Assembly: GCA_902362805.1 (NCBI GenBank)
Contig: CABIXY010000004.1
Span: 372,001 to 436,000, forward strand
DNA length: 64,000 bases
Direction: 5' to 3'
DNA from: Eubacteriaceae bacterium
GTDB taxonomy: Bacteria > Bacillota > Clostridia > Peptostreptococcales > Anaerovoracaceae
Shown here: one piece after another, positions 33,797-42,602 of the stretch
Layout: every line of letters begins with the position of its first letter
How positions within the stretch are numbered: the stretch's first letter is position 1
Position numbers and translations under genes: made by a program
The notes under the pieces: generated by a model
The model's input: the letters and a program-made list of their open reading frames with translations, nothing else
Databases searched by the model: none
What the model was told of the DNA's origin: nothing

Positions 33797-34915
33797 TTAT
33801 TTTTTCTTACTCTCAAAATAGACTAACGTAGATCTATATAAACCCCTTTCAAAGAGATTGTCACTATCCTCACTGATTTCGTCAAAGTCTTTTCCTAATA
33901 TCACCCCGACATAATTTTTCATCAATCCGTAGTAATATTGCACCGACCTCCGGTAGTCCATGCCCGGCCATGCATCACAGCTGACGACAATTCTGCGATT
34001 GGTGCTGTCGACAGCGGCAGGAAGCTGATCGTACAGAGCATCGTCCGGATAAATAATATAGTGGGCTGGATTGCCATTGACCGTGCCTTCTACGACTCTG
34101 CGCAGCGGGGGATCCAACGTAAAGTCATATCGATCCGCGCAGAGATCCACGATGACAGCATGTTCAGGCAAATACGCTACTTCTTCATTGTCGATAATCT
34201 GAATAGACTGATTCTTTCTCTGGGTAGCATCAATCAGCAAATCTGCTTCTTTCAACAACTCTCTCATTGCCTGCTTGTCAGAAGTAATCGTTCTGGTCGC
34301 CACGAAGGGGAGGATTCCTGCTACACCTTTTTTGTCTAGGAATTCATCGTCACTGATAACCTCAAGAGACTTGACGACACCCTGTCCTACCCCGCCGGCA
34401 CCCATGACGAAAGCCTTGAGCGGTCCTCGTTCACGAGAATAAAAATCTCTGTAAGTTTTCTTCAGAACGTCGATGCCAGCTTTGCATCCACAATAAGCGG
34501 TACCAAAATAATCAACAAACATGCGCAATCCCTGATCGTCGACAATAGAATCCATAGAGAAGGTCTGTAAGTTCTTTCTCTTGATCAGCTCCACAACAGC
34601 AGGCCGTGTAGAATAGTGAAGCATGGTGAAAAACGCAGAACCATCTTTTAACATCTCCAGATTTTCTAATTCAGGATCTTTCAAGATCATGGTGATATCC
34701 TGCTGATAAGCCTCTTCAAAGGGGACGAAACGTACTTTCGCAGAAGCCGCCAGATAGTCCTCTTCGCTGTACCCCAGCCTCTGCCCGTAACCCTCCTCCA
34801 AATAGAACGCTACCCCGTCATAGCGATCCATAAATCGAAACAAATCAGGAATAAAATCTCTCTTATCTCCTGCAAAATTATGAATCATCGGAAATCCAAC
34901 TGTCTTTACTTTCAT
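33797..34915 (-). CDS. alanine/saccharopine dehydrogenase-like NAD(P) protein
   Basis: This 372-residue protein has a central Rossmann motif (FVMGAGGVGQGVVKSLEV, about residues 166-183) and a later catalytic-type half (ATQRKNQSIQIIDNEEVAYL, VVDLCADRYDF). It resembles the alanine dehydrogenase/saccharopine dehydrogenase group without matching a characterised enzyme. A Cys-rich stretch (FGTAYCGCKAG) lies before the Rossmann fold. It is the first gene after a -24/-12 promoter and shares a transcript with the NhaC-like transporter. The substrate is unknown. Confidence 0.65.
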   Translation of the reverse strand: MKVKTVGFPMIHNFAGDKRDFIPDLFRFMDRYDGVAFYLEEGYGQRLGYSEEDYLAASAKVRFVPFEEAYQQDITMILKDPELENLEMLKDGSAFFTMLHYSTRPAVVELIKRKNLQTFSMDSIVDDQGLRMFVDYFGTAYCGCKAGIDVLKKTYRDFYSRERGPLKAFVMGAGGVGQGVVKSLEVISDDEFLDKKGVAGILPFVATRTITSDKQAMRELLKEADLLIDATQRKNQSIQIIDNEEVAYLPEHAVIVDLCADRYDFTLDPPLRRVVEGTVNGNPAHYIIYPDDALYDQLPAAVDSTNRRIVVSCDAWPGMDYRRSVQYYYGLMKNYVGVILGKDFDEISEDSDNLFERGLYRSTLVYFESKKK

Positions 34916-34955
34916 CTAAATTTACCTCCTGCAGATAATCTTTATATAGATATTG

Positions 34956-34971
34956 AGCAAGAAGTATGCCA
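34956..34971 (-). promoter_or_regulatory. sigma-54 promoter before dehydrogenase-antiporter genes
   Basis: Minus-strand TGGCATACTTCTTGCT, against consensus TGGCACG-N4-TTGC(A/T): GG of -24 and GC of -12 are correctly spaced. It lies 41 bp before the start codon. Confidence 0.7.
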
Positions 34972-35034
34972 AAGATAAACAAACCGCGAAGGGCTGTTTT
35001 TCAATCATTTTTCCCTCAAAAATAAAAGTGTTGC

Positions 35035-35062
35035 AAAATCAGAACACTTTACTGTTCTGATT
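35035..35062 (-). terminator. terminator of sigma-54 activator gene
   Basis: AAATCAGAACA (35035-35045) pairs perfectly with TGTTCTGATTT (35052-35062), with T-rich DNA following on the minus strand. Placed 64-91 bp above the sigma-54 promoter, the palindrome could also serve as an activator site. Confidence 0.6.
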
Positions 35063-35114
35063 TCACAACATAGATACATTTATGGAACGACGACGGCCGT
35101 CTCGCCGCAATTCA

Positions 35115-36179
35115 TCATTTCCGATTATTTAATTTGCGCGAAAGAACGGAGGGACTGGTCTTCAGTGCCGCAGCCGCCTTCCGCATGCTTCCCGTCTTCT
35201 TAATGTATTCTTCAATGATAAAGAGCTCATACTCTGCAACAATTTCTTTCAGTGATTTTGAAGAATGGTTTGGGTTCACTGCTCGAACTCTCGCAGGCGT
35301 AAACTCGTCCACATTGGAATCATTCAAGAGGAACAGCGTTTCTGTCTCTAAAGTAGCCTGCAGGATTCTTTCATCATTCAGCGTTTCACCGTCACTCAGA
35401 AGAATTAACCGTTCAACTGTGTTGCGCAGTTCCCGCACATTGCCAGGCCATTGGTAGTCCAGAAACGCTTTCATCAGATTGACACCCATCTTTTTATCTG
35501 TCCCGTAGGTTTGATTAAACAAGTTAAGAAAATAAAAAGAAAGTAAAATGATATCCTCTCTTCTTTCCCGTAAAGGCAAGAGACAAATGGGAACCACATT
35601 TAAGCGGTAAAATAAATCTTTTCTGAAGGCATTCTCCTTGACCATTTCCTGTAACTCTTTGTTAGATGCGGCGATGAGTCGTACGTCACAGGTAATCTCC
35701 GTACTGCCGCCTACTTTTACAAAACGGTTCTCTTGTATCACTCTCAGCAGCTTAGACTGAAGCCCCTGAGACAGTTCCGAAATCTCATCCAGAAATAGAG
35801 TTCCTTGATCGGCAATTTCAAAGATTCCTTTTTTCCCCGTCTTTAATGCACCGGTGAAAGCACCGGGCATATATCCGAACATCTCCGACTCAAAGAGATT
35901 CTCTGGAATTGTGGCGCAGTTAACTTTGGCATATTTCTCCTTCTGCCTGACACTGACGTGATGGATATATTCCGCATATAGTTCTTTGCCTGTTCCCGTT
36001 TCACCGGTAATGACTACGGGTGCCGATGAATTGGAAATTTTATGTATCGTTTCAATCTGACTCATCATCGCGGGATTACAAGTTAGAATTCTGTGAAAGG
36101 TATAGTCTTCTAAGGGAATATTTAAGCTAAGTTCACTGCCGCAGACATTGCAATATTTTTCAATCAACATCTCTTTCAT
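35115..36179 (-). CDS. sigma-54 enhancer-binding activator without classical sensor domain
   Basis: This 354-residue AAA+ activator has a short N-terminus with a CNVCG pair. The AAA+ core has Walker A GETGTGKE, the sigma-54 contact loop GAFTGA and Walker B DQGTLFLDEI. A Fis-type helix-turn-helix (GSMRKAAAALKTSPSVLSRKL) ends the protein. It lacks a PAS, GAF or receiver domain. The gene starts 3 bp after the SIS-domain gene stops, so signal sensing may be done by that protein. Start 36179 or the ATG 9 bp later (better spaced from AAAGG) are both possible. Confidence 0.88.
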   Translation of the reverse strand: MKEMLIEKYCNVCGSELSLNIPLEDYTFHRILTCNPAMMSQIETIHKISNSSAPVVITGETGTGKELYAEYIHHVSVRQKEKYAKVNCATIPENLFESEMFGYMPGAFTGALKTGKKGIFEIADQGTLFLDEISELSQGLQSKLLRVIQENRFVKVGGSTEITCDVRLIAASNKELQEMVKENAFRKDLFYRLNVVPICLLPLRERREDIILLSFYFLNLFNQTYGTDKKMGVNLMKAFLDYQWPGNVRELRNTVERLILLSDGETLNDERILQATLETETLFLLNDSNVDEFTPARVRAVNPNHSSKSLKEIVAEYELFIIEEYIKKTGSMRKAAAALKTSPSVLSRKLNNRK

Positions 36180-36182
36180 CCT

Positions 36183-36770
36183 TTAAAAATAGAAATCTAA
36201 CTGCTGCGCCGTCTCGTTAAATTCTCTCAAATGACGGTTAATGTCGTTGCCCTGAGTTTTGCCAATCAAAGCAGTGATCAGATTGATCAGCAGAATGCCT
36301 GATGTATAGGTATCCGTATAACCGTAAGAATTCGCCTGCAGCCTGAAGGTGTATTCAGACAGTTCTGCCAAGGGCGACTTTTTCTTATCCGTTACAGAGA
36401 CAATCTTATATCCCCGATTCTTAAGAAAGCGAGTTGCAACGATGGTGGACTTGGGATATCTGGGGAAACCAAAAGCAATAACCAGGGCGGAACGGTCAAT
36501 ATTGATGATATTGTCCAGTGTCTTCGTATCCGCCGCATCAAAACCCGAAGTTCTGATGCCAATCTTGTTGAAGATATAGGTCGTATAAGAGACCAAAACA
36601 GTCGATGCTCTGGAGCCAATCACCACTACTTCTGGTGCCTCTTGAATATCTTCAATCAGTTGACTGACCATCTCCAAATCGATTGCACTTTTGCAATTCA
36701 TCAAATTATCAATTTCGATGTCAATCAGCGTCCCCAGCAGATACTCCTTATCTGTATTCTTAATTTCCAT
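36183..36770 (-). CDS. stand-alone SIS-domain protein (RpiR-like without HTH)
   Basis: This 195-residue protein is a SIS domain of the RpiR/MurR type (VVVIGSRASTVLVSYTTYIF near residue 50; ALVIAFGFPRYPKSTI; KIVSVTDKKKSPLAELSEY), but it lacks the N-terminal helix-turn-helix that such regulators carry. SIS domains bind phosphosugars or other small ligands. The following gene is a sigma-54 activator without a sensor domain. The two together may act as a split regulator, which is inference from gene order. Confidence 0.82.
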   Translation of the reverse strand: MEIKNTDKEYLLGTLIDIEIDNLMNCKSAIDLEMVSQLIEDIQEAPEVVVIGSRASTVLVSYTTYIFNKIGIRTSGFDAADTKTLDNIINIDRSALVIAFGFPRYPKSTIVATRFLKNRGYKIVSVTDKKKSPLAELSEYTFRLQANSYGYTDTYTSGILLINLITALIGKTQGNDINRHLREFNETAQQLDFYF

Positions 36771-36890
36771 ATTTCACCTCCGGCCAGCCCCTTACAGGCT
36801 CTGTTTTTAGATTCTAGACCTATTATACATCGTGAGCGGCATTTCCGCATCCGTTTTCTTCCACAGGTAGAAAGCTGCCTCTGGGCTATG

Positions 36891-38618
36891 TTATTCGATA
36901 TGATACTTTTGCATTTTTCTTACAATCGTGGACTGATTGACCTTTAGTTTCTCTGCAATTTTTCGCGTGGTACCACAAGTCAGCTTCGCCTTTTCCAAAA
37001 CCTGTCGCTCCAATTCTTCTATCGCTTCATTCAATCCCAACTCTTCATTGTCGGCCAGACCGTGAATCACTTTCCTTGTCGCATCGGACTTATACTGCGC
37101 ATTCCACGGCAAATCTTCCGGCTGTAAATACTCATTATTGCTGACGATGACCATGTTCTCCACAATATTTTTCAGCTGCCTGACATTGCCAGGCCACGAA
37201 AAGCGTTCCATCTCCTTTACGATGTCGTAGGTCAGAACCTTTTCCTGCCCGTACTTCTTATTATATCGCTTCAGGAATAGTGCGGCCAACGGAAGAATGG
37301 CATCCGTCCGTTTTCGAAGAGGCGGAATTTCAATCTGTACCACATTCAAACGATAATATAGATCTTCTCGGAAAGTGCCTTCTTCTACCATGTCGGCCAG
37401 TGAACGATTGGTTGCTGCCAGGACTCTGACATCTATGACTTTAGAATCAATTGCACCTACACGCCGGATTTCCTTACTTTGTATGAAACGAAGGAGTTTC
37501 ACTTGAAAGTCCAGTGGCATCTCTCCGACTTCATCCATGAAGACGGTTCCACCGTCGGCAGCTTCTATTAATCCGACCTTTCCATTCTGCATGGCGCCCG
37601 TAAAAGCACCTCTTTCGTATCCAAACAATTCAGATTCCAATAAGCTGCCTGGAATCGCGCCGCAGTTTACCGTGATGAAAGGCTCATCTTTCCGCATGCT
37701 GTGCTGGTGGATATATTTTGCAACCTCTTCTTTTCCCACGCCAGATTCTCCCAGTATCAAAATCGTCGTATTAAAATTAGCCACTTTTCCGGCGAGGGAA
37801 AGAACCTGTTTCATTCCCTCGCTGATTGCAAGTAAGGTGTCTTCACTGTCATCAGCAGCCGTCGGCGGTGAAGAAAAACGAGACATGTATTCTCTTTCAT
37901 TCTTCCTTACCCTCTGCAACTCTTCTGTCAAATTATAGATTTCGGTGATGTCTCTTGCATTAATAACGATCATCTTGATATCACCATTTTGATTGAAGAT
38001 CGGACGGCCAGTGACCATGATATGCCGGCCGGATTTGACAACTTGTCTCTTCGACACCACGGTCTGTTCTTTCGCAACAATGTGCGCTACAGATTCTGGC
38101 ATCCAGACTGGATTGATCAACTCTCTCATATACTTGCCTTCTATCTCGCATTTCTTGATCTCCGCCACACGCTCATACGAACTGTTGACGAAGAGAACTT
38201 TTCCATCCTTATCTGTTACAAGAATTCCGTCAAAAGAGCCTTCCAGTATCTCTTCGAAATGCTTTGACAGGTCATCACGTAACATGGTCTTCTGTTCTCC
38301 TTTGCTCAAAAAGAGCATTGCCCAGCTTTCTGCTTCATTCTCATCAATCGTATGAAATGGAATCGCATAGAAAACGCGATCTGCCACAGAAAATGTATAC
38401 ACGAGGTCATGCTCTGTCTCCAGCTGGTCCATCTTTCCGATCAGATGCAGTAATGCTTCACCGATCAGTTCCCGTTCTGTTTTGCCAGGACAGATCTGTG
38501 AAAAAAAGCCTGCAGCGGCCTGGTTCATCCTTTTGATTTTCGCTTCTTTATCCAGTATGATTACAGGGGCAGATTTCATTTCCTTCTCTGCAAATATATT
38601 TATCCCAGCTTCCATCAT
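36891..38618 (-). CDS. PAS-containing sigma-54 enhancer-binding activator
   Basis: This 575-residue activator has a PAS-like N-terminus (about 10-110), a second PAS domain (about 120-230; GILVTDKDGKVLFVNSSYERVAEI) and an AAA+ core (about 260-500) with Walker A GESGVGKEE, GAFTGA and DGGTVFMDEVG. The C-terminal helix-turn-helix is GTTRKIAEKLKVNQSTIVRKM. It lies downstream of a large sigma-54 operon in the same orientation and is the likely activator of one or both sigma-54 promoters here. PAS domains suggest a small-molecule or redox signal. Confidence 0.9.
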   Translation of the reverse strand: MMEAGINIFAEKEMKSAPVIILDKEAKIKRMNQAAAGFFSQICPGKTERELIGEALLHLIGKMDQLETEHDLVYTFSVADRVFYAIPFHTIDENEAESWAMLFLSKGEQKTMLRDDLSKHFEEILEGSFDGILVTDKDGKVLFVNSSYERVAEIKKCEIEGKYMRELINPVWMPESVAHIVAKEQTVVSKRQVVKSGRHIMVTGRPIFNQNGDIKMIVINARDITEIYNLTEELQRVRKNEREYMSRFSSPPTAADDSEDTLLAISEGMKQVLSLAGKVANFNTTILILGESGVGKEEVAKYIHQHSMRKDEPFITVNCGAIPGSLLESELFGYERGAFTGAMQNGKVGLIEAADGGTVFMDEVGEMPLDFQVKLLRFIQSKEIRRVGAIDSKVIDVRVLAATNRSLADMVEEGTFREDLYYRLNVVQIEIPPLRKRTDAILPLAALFLKRYNKKYGQEKVLTYDIVKEMERFSWPGNVRQLKNIVENMVIVSNNEYLQPEDLPWNAQYKSDATRKVIHGLADNEELGLNEAIEELERQVLEKAKLTCGTTRKIAEKLKVNQSTIVRKMQKYHIE

Positions 38619-38771
38619 GTTTCTATCCCCTACTTTCTCCTAAATTCATCTTTTAACTCAAAATTAATACCATTATTTTACTCTAGGATTGTTAAAATCA
38701 CAATACCCCATCAAGTTATAAGAAATTCCATTATTTTCCTATAGCATTCCAAACAATGTAATGTTGCAAAA

Positions 38772-38800
38772 GGCTGTCAACAAAGTATCAGTTGACAGCC
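38772..38800 (-). terminator. terminator after peptidase T
   Basis: GGCTGTCAAC and GTTGACAGCC form a perfect 10-bp stem around a 9-nt loop, followed by four T on the minus strand. It separates the catabolic operon from the PAS activator gene. Confidence 0.72.
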
Positions 38801-38803
38801 AAA

Positions 38804-38956
38804 CTACATGTTATGATAAGCTCTAGCCAGTGACGGCATATGATTCTTCATTCTTTTTTCTCCAATTAACAACTGACGATATAAACAAACGACAAAAGGG
38901 AGTGTTATCAAGAAAACCGGTACATCTGCAATATAGGTGATTAAAATTATGTACGT
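38804..38956 (-). pseudogene. short membrane-protein remnant
   Basis: A 50-codon frame without start codon reads IILITYIADVPVFLITLPF, then VVCLYRQLLIGEKRMKNH, ending at TAG 38804-38806. It looks like one membrane helix plus a basic tail from a lost membrane protein. Confidence 0.35.
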
Positions 38957-38965
38957 TTACATGTT

Positions 38966-40177
38966 TTACTGTGCCTTAGACAATGCTACAACCACTTCCA
39001 CCATTTTTTCCATCGACTGAATAGAGATGAACTCGTGCACACCATGTGCATATTTTTCTCCCGCTGACAGATTTGGACATGGCAGCCCTTCATAGGAAAG
39101 GCGCGCTCCATCTGTGCCACCCCTCGCGGGTATGATGTTCGGTTCTACATCACATGCAAGGAAAGCCTGTTTTGCTCTTTCAACGATGTGCATAACAGGA
39201 AGTATTTTTTCCTTCATATTATAAAACTGATCTTCCATCTCAATAGCAATGGTATCTTGCCCGTATACGCCATTCAAATACTCACCCAAATTCAGGAGGA
39301 ATTGCTTCATCTGATTAAATTTTTCAGTTGAAAACTCTCTCACATTCATATTGATTTTAACAGAGGACTCATTTCCGCTGATGTTTGAAACATGGTAATA
39401 GCCTTCGTAGTTCTCTGTGTGTGCCGGCGTTTCTGCTGCTGGAAGCATAGAGATCAGTTCATTTGCAATGAGGATTGCATTTTTCAGTTTGTTCTTTGCC
39501 ATGCCGGGATGTACAAAGACGCCAGTTACGACGATATCAACCTTTACAGCATTAAAATTCTCATATTCCAACTCGCCCAGAGGACCCGCATCGATTGTAT
39601 AGGCATACTCTGCACCGAATTCTTCTATATTAAAATAATCTGCGCCTTGTCCAACCTCTTCATCTGGTGTAATACAGACACATATTTTTCCATGCTTCAT
39701 CTCCGGATGTTCGATCAAATACTCCATTGCCGTAAATATCTCAGCAATGCCAGCTTTGTCATCTGCACCTAAAAGAGTAGCTCCATCGGTCACAATCAGA
39801 TCCTGACCGACATATCTCGGCAGATAATCAAAATAATCTGCACGAGTAACGACACCATTGCCTAATTCAATATCTCCACCTTCATAATGCACGATGCGAG
39901 GCTTAACATTGGCGCCAGTGGTACTCGGTGCAGTATCCATATGGGCAATCAAACCGATTGGTTCCAAGTGTTCACATCCCTCAGAGGCGGACAGCCAGCC
40001 ATACACATAACCAAATTCGTCGATTTTTGCATTCTCGAGTCCGATTTCAGCCAACTCTTTTGCCAGCTCCGCACCGAGAATTTTCTCTTTCATTGCTGTA
40101 GGGACTGTTTTGCTGTTTGGATCTGATTGTGTGTCATAGGAAACATATTTTAAAAACCGTTCTACTACTTTGCTCAT
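38966..40177 (-). CDS. pepT: peptidase T (tripeptide aminopeptidase, M20B)
   Basis: This 403-residue cytoplasmic zinc aminopeptidase removes the N-terminal residue of tripeptides. Family motifs are in order: AHMDTAPSTTG (metal His and Asp), GADDKAG (bridging Asp), TPDEEVGQGA (catalytic Glu pair), TIDAG and a late metal His in GEKYAHGVHEF. Start ATG 40177 follows AGAGGAG. It is the last gene of the sigma-54 operon, after a strong hairpin (40219-40254). It suggests that peptide bonds occur in the imported compound or its breakdown products. Confidence 0.92.
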   Translation of the reverse strand: MSKVVERFLKYVSYDTQSDPNSKTVPTAMKEKILGAELAKELAEIGLENAKIDEFGYVYGWLSASEGCEHLEPIGLIAHMDTAPSTTGANVKPRIVHYEGGDIELGNGVVTRADYFDYLPRYVGQDLIVTDGATLLGADDKAGIAEIFTAMEYLIEHPEMKHGKICVCITPDEEVGQGADYFNIEEFGAEYAYTIDAGPLGELEYENFNAVKVDIVVTGVFVHPGMAKNKLKNAILIANELISMLPAAETPAHTENYEGYYHVSNISGNESSVKINMNVREFSTEKFNQMKQFLLNLGEYLNGVYGQDTIAIEMEDQFYNMKEKILPVMHIVERAKQAFLACDVEPNIIPARGGTDGARLSYEGLPCPNLSAGEKYAHGVHEFISIQSMEKMVEVVVALSKAQ

Positions 40178-40218
40178 TCTCTTTCTCCTCTTCTGTTTAT
40201 GATGATTCGCTGGGCAGA

Positions 40219-40254
40219 AACCTTCACGTTTGTACGAAAGCAAACGTGAAGGTT
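40219..40254 (-). other. strong hairpin between unknown gene and pepT
   Basis: AACCTTCACGTTTG (40219-40232) pairs perfectly with CAAACGTGAAGGTT (40241-40254). Only three T follow on the minus strand. It may attenuate transcription into pepT or protect the upstream message. Confidence 0.5.
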
Positions 40255-40303
40255 ATATAAATTTAAGAAAGACTTCTAAAGGTTCTTATGCTCTGCTGCC
40301 CGA

Positions 40304-40804
40304 CTACAGATCGCAGACGTCCACAGCACCTGCTCTGTGAGGTGGTACAAAGTCTTTTCGAATCTCATTATAAGCCTTGCTTACCTCACTCCATGGGAAT
40401 GCCAGATCGATAGCATAGAACATCATGTTGATAAATCGCTGTACCTTACGAATCAGATCAGCAAGTTCCTCTAAATCCTTACATCCGTTCAAGGCTGATG
40501 CCGATCGATATAAGACAGACATTACATCTTCCATCTTGTTGCTGCGGGCGCTGGACGCAACAGTATTCATGGCTGTACCTGCGACTGCCTTCATTGTCTC
40601 TAAATCAACTTTTCCGCCCAGGCAGAGCTGATAATGCTGATAGAGAATTTCCTGCAGCTGTGACATATCCATGTAAGCATATAACCACTGGGAAAAGCTC
40701 CGTCCCATGTCGTCATTATGTTTCAGCATTCTTCGTACATCCTGAGGTTCAACCATCCAGCCGGCTTCAATCCGTCTCTCTAATTCTTTCGTAATTTCAC
40801 TCAT
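40304..40804 (-). CDS. unknown helical operon protein X, copy 2
   Basis: This 166-residue soluble protein is predicted mostly helical, with no family I recognise. It is a clear paralogue of the protein at 41251-41751. Shared stretches are KELERRI-AGW, EPQDVRRMLKH, a KMED-SVLYRS block, VQRFINMMFYA-DLAFPW and an invariant end, DFVPPHRAGAVDV. The ATG at 40804 has GAGGAGG upstream and lies 2 bp after the partner DUF3830 gene. The conserved His-Arg near the end could be functional. Confidence 0.75.
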   Translation of the reverse strand: MSEITKELERRIEAGWMVEPQDVRRMLKHNDDMGRSFSQWLYAYMDMSQLQEILYQHYQLCLGGKVDLETMKAVAGTAMNTVASSARSNKMEDVMSVLYRSASALNGCKDLEELADLIRKVQRFINMMFYAIDLAFPWSEVSKAYNEIRKDFVPPHRAGAVDVCDL

Positions 40805-40806
40805 GA

Positions 40807-41202
40807 TTAATCCTCCTCTACAACATCGACTATGACAGGGCATCCGGTCTCTTCCCACATTCCCACGGTTTCCTCATGGAAAGCTGCCATCTGCTCCGGT
40901 GTGAATCTTGCGAAAACATTGCCTGCCCCAAGGGGTTTCATATCTCCATGCCAGCAGCAGATGCACTGCGGCAGGTCATAGAAGCCAATATCCCCTGGCA
41001 CGTTGGGGATTGGATTTTCTCTGAATTTTGGTCCTTCAATCATCGTTGGACAGAATACCTCATTATAGACGATTTTTGCATGAACCCAGCGAGTCGTAAA
41101 CGGACAAGCTTTTTCTACCGCTTCACAGGTGAGTGGTGCCTCGTCCGTCAACATGTTGGCATACAAATCCTTGCCATGGAATGTAAATTTTAACTTTTTC
41201 AA
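40807..41202 (-). CDS. DUF3830-family cyclophilin-like protein, copy 3
   Basis: This 131-residue protein has the DUF3830 pattern: a strand KLKFTFHGKDLYANML, then APLTCEAVEKACPFTTRWVHAKIV, FRENPIPNVPGDIGFYD and CCWHGDMKPLG. DUF3830 proteins have a cyclophilin-like fold and are found with amidohydrolase or transporter genes; their activity is unknown. TTG start with AAAGGAG upstream. It is more like the copy at 41754 than the copy at 42167, and lies 2 bp before the second X gene. Confidence 0.78.
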   Translation of the reverse strand: MKKLKFTFHGKDLYANMLTDEAPLTCEAVEKACPFTTRWVHAKIVYNEVFCPTMIEGPKFRENPIPNVPGDIGFYDLPQCICCWHGDMKPLGAGNVFARFTPEQMAAFHEETVGMWEETGCPVIVDVVEED

Positions 41203-41250
41203 AATAAAATCTCCTTTCTTTAAATGTGCGTTCTTCGACTTGAATGCATA

Positions 41251-41751
41251 CTACTGGTCAGATACATCTACAGCGCCTGCTCTGTGAGGAGGGACAAAGT
41301 CCTTCATCACTCTGCTGTATTCCTGGCACATTGCATCCCAAGGGAATGCCAGATCGACGGCGTAGAACATCATATTGATGAACCGCTGAACGACACGAAT
41401 CGTTGCAGCCAAAGATTCCAGACTGTCGCAGCCGCTGATTGCCGTTATCGAACGATACAGTACGCTGGTGGTATCTTCCATCTTTGTCGCACGGAAGTTA
41501 TTTGCCGCAGGACCGATGATGCCATTTGCCGCAGCTTTTAAAGTGTCTAAATCAGCATTTCCTCCCATAGTGACCCTGTATATCGGATAAAGTGATTCCT
41601 GCAACAACCACAAATCCATATAAGCATAAATATGCTGCGCCATATTACGGTCTTCAGCCGCAGAGTGCTTCAGCATTCTGCGCACATCCTGAGGTTCAGT
41701 TAACCAGCCGGCATCAATACGACGTTCTAATTCTTTCGTAAATTCACTCAT
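41251..41751 (-). CDS. unknown helical operon protein X, copy 1
   Basis: This 166-residue protein is paralogous to 40304-40804 and equal in length, with the same start (MSEFTKELERR against MSEITKELERR) and the same end motif FVPPHRAGAVDV. No signal peptide, membrane segment or catalytic motif is visible. GAGGAGG precedes the ATG, which is 2 bp after the stop of a DUF3830 gene. The fixed pairing suggests that the two proteins form a complex. Confidence 0.75.
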   Translation of the reverse strand: MSEFTKELERRIDAGWLTEPQDVRRMLKHSAAEDRNMAQHIYAYMDLWLLQESLYPIYRVTMGGNADLDTLKAAANGIIGPAANNFRATKMEDTTSVLYRSITAISGCDSLESLAATIRVVQRFINMMFYAVDLAFPWDAMCQEYSRVMKDFVPPHRAGAVDVSDQ

Positions 41752-41753
41752 GA

Positions 41754-42149
41754 CTATTCCTCCTCTACTACATCAACAGTTACGAGACTGCCAGGTTCTT
41801 TCCAGAGACCCACAGCTTCTGCATGGAATACTTCCATCTGCTCAGGTGTAAATCTTGCAAAGACGTTGCCGGAACCCAGGGGTTTCATATCTCCGTGCCA
41901 GCAGCAAATGGTCTGCGGCGTATCAAATAAACCAATGTCCCCCGGTAAATTCGGAATCGGGTTTTCTCTGAGAACAGGTCCTTCGATCTTTGTCGGGCAA
42001 AAAATTTCATTTGCAACAATCTTTGCGTGCACCCAGCGGGTCGTAAATGGACAAGCTTTTTCTACCGCCTCACAAGTCACGGGAGCCTGATCAGTCAGCA
42101 TATCGGCATAAAAATCTTTTCCATGGAATGTAAATTTCAACTTCTTCAT
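41754..42149 (-). CDS. DUF3830-family cyclophilin-like protein, copy 2
   Basis: This 131-residue protein shares most of its sequence with copy 3 (KKLKFTFHGKDFYADML, VEKACPFTTRWVHAKIV, RENPIPNLPGDIG, CCWHGDMKPLG, GNVFARFTPEQM). Conserved Cys, Trp, His and Asp residues cluster in CCWHGD. The start at 42149 follows GGAGGAGG; an earlier in-frame ATG at 42170 overlaps the preceding stop. Confidence 0.8.
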   Translation of the reverse strand: MKKLKFTFHGKDFYADMLTDQAPVTCEAVEKACPFTTRWVHAKIVANEIFCPTKIEGPVLRENPIPNLPGDIGLFDTPQTICCWHGDMKPLGSGNVFARFTPEQMEVFHAEAVGLWKEPGSLVTVDVVEEE

Positions 42150-42166
42150 AGAGATCCTCCTCCTTT

Positions 42167-42580
42167 TCATTCATCCTCTCTTTTGAGAACAACAGTTTCT
42201 CCGCCTTTTTGCCAGATTCGAGTTCCAACTTCTGTCAGTTCCTCCATGTCTCCTCTCAAATGAGCAAACAAATTGTGATAGCGTTCTCTTGTCGGGGTCT
42301 CATCTCCCCAGTAAATACAGACTGCCGACCACTCTGAATCTGGATTAAAACATAAGCAGCCTCTACAAGGTTTGGTATTTTTGTTTTCTCTTTCTTTTGC
42401 TCCCAGCTTTGCCGGGAAATACATTTCTTCCCCAGAAAATCTCCCTTGCAAACAAAGGGCCTGATAGCCACTGTTCTCTTCCATGAATGCCTTAAAAGCT
42501 GCAGCCGTCATTGGTGCGTCATAATCAAGTTCAATTTCAAATCTGCCGCCTTTTTCGAATTCCATAAAATACTTCGTCAT
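42167..42580 (-). CDS. DUF3830-family cyclophilin-like protein, copy 1 (divergent)
   Basis: This 137-residue protein has the same fold pattern (AAFKAFMEEN, GEEMYFPAKLG, RENKNTKPCRG, VCIYWGDETP) but low identity to the other two. It has no adjacent X partner. It starts 22 bp after the flavoprotein gene. It may be the ancestral single-copy member or bind a different ligand. Confidence 0.72.
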   Translation of the reverse strand: MTKYFMEFEKGGRFEIELDYDAPMTAAAFKAFMEENSGYQALCLQGRFSGEEMYFPAKLGAKERENKNTKPCRGCLCFNPDSEWSAVCIYWGDETPTRERYHNLFAHLRGDMEELTEVGTRIWQKGGETVVLKREDE

Positions 42581-42602
42581 TGTAATTCCTCACTTTTATC
42601 AT

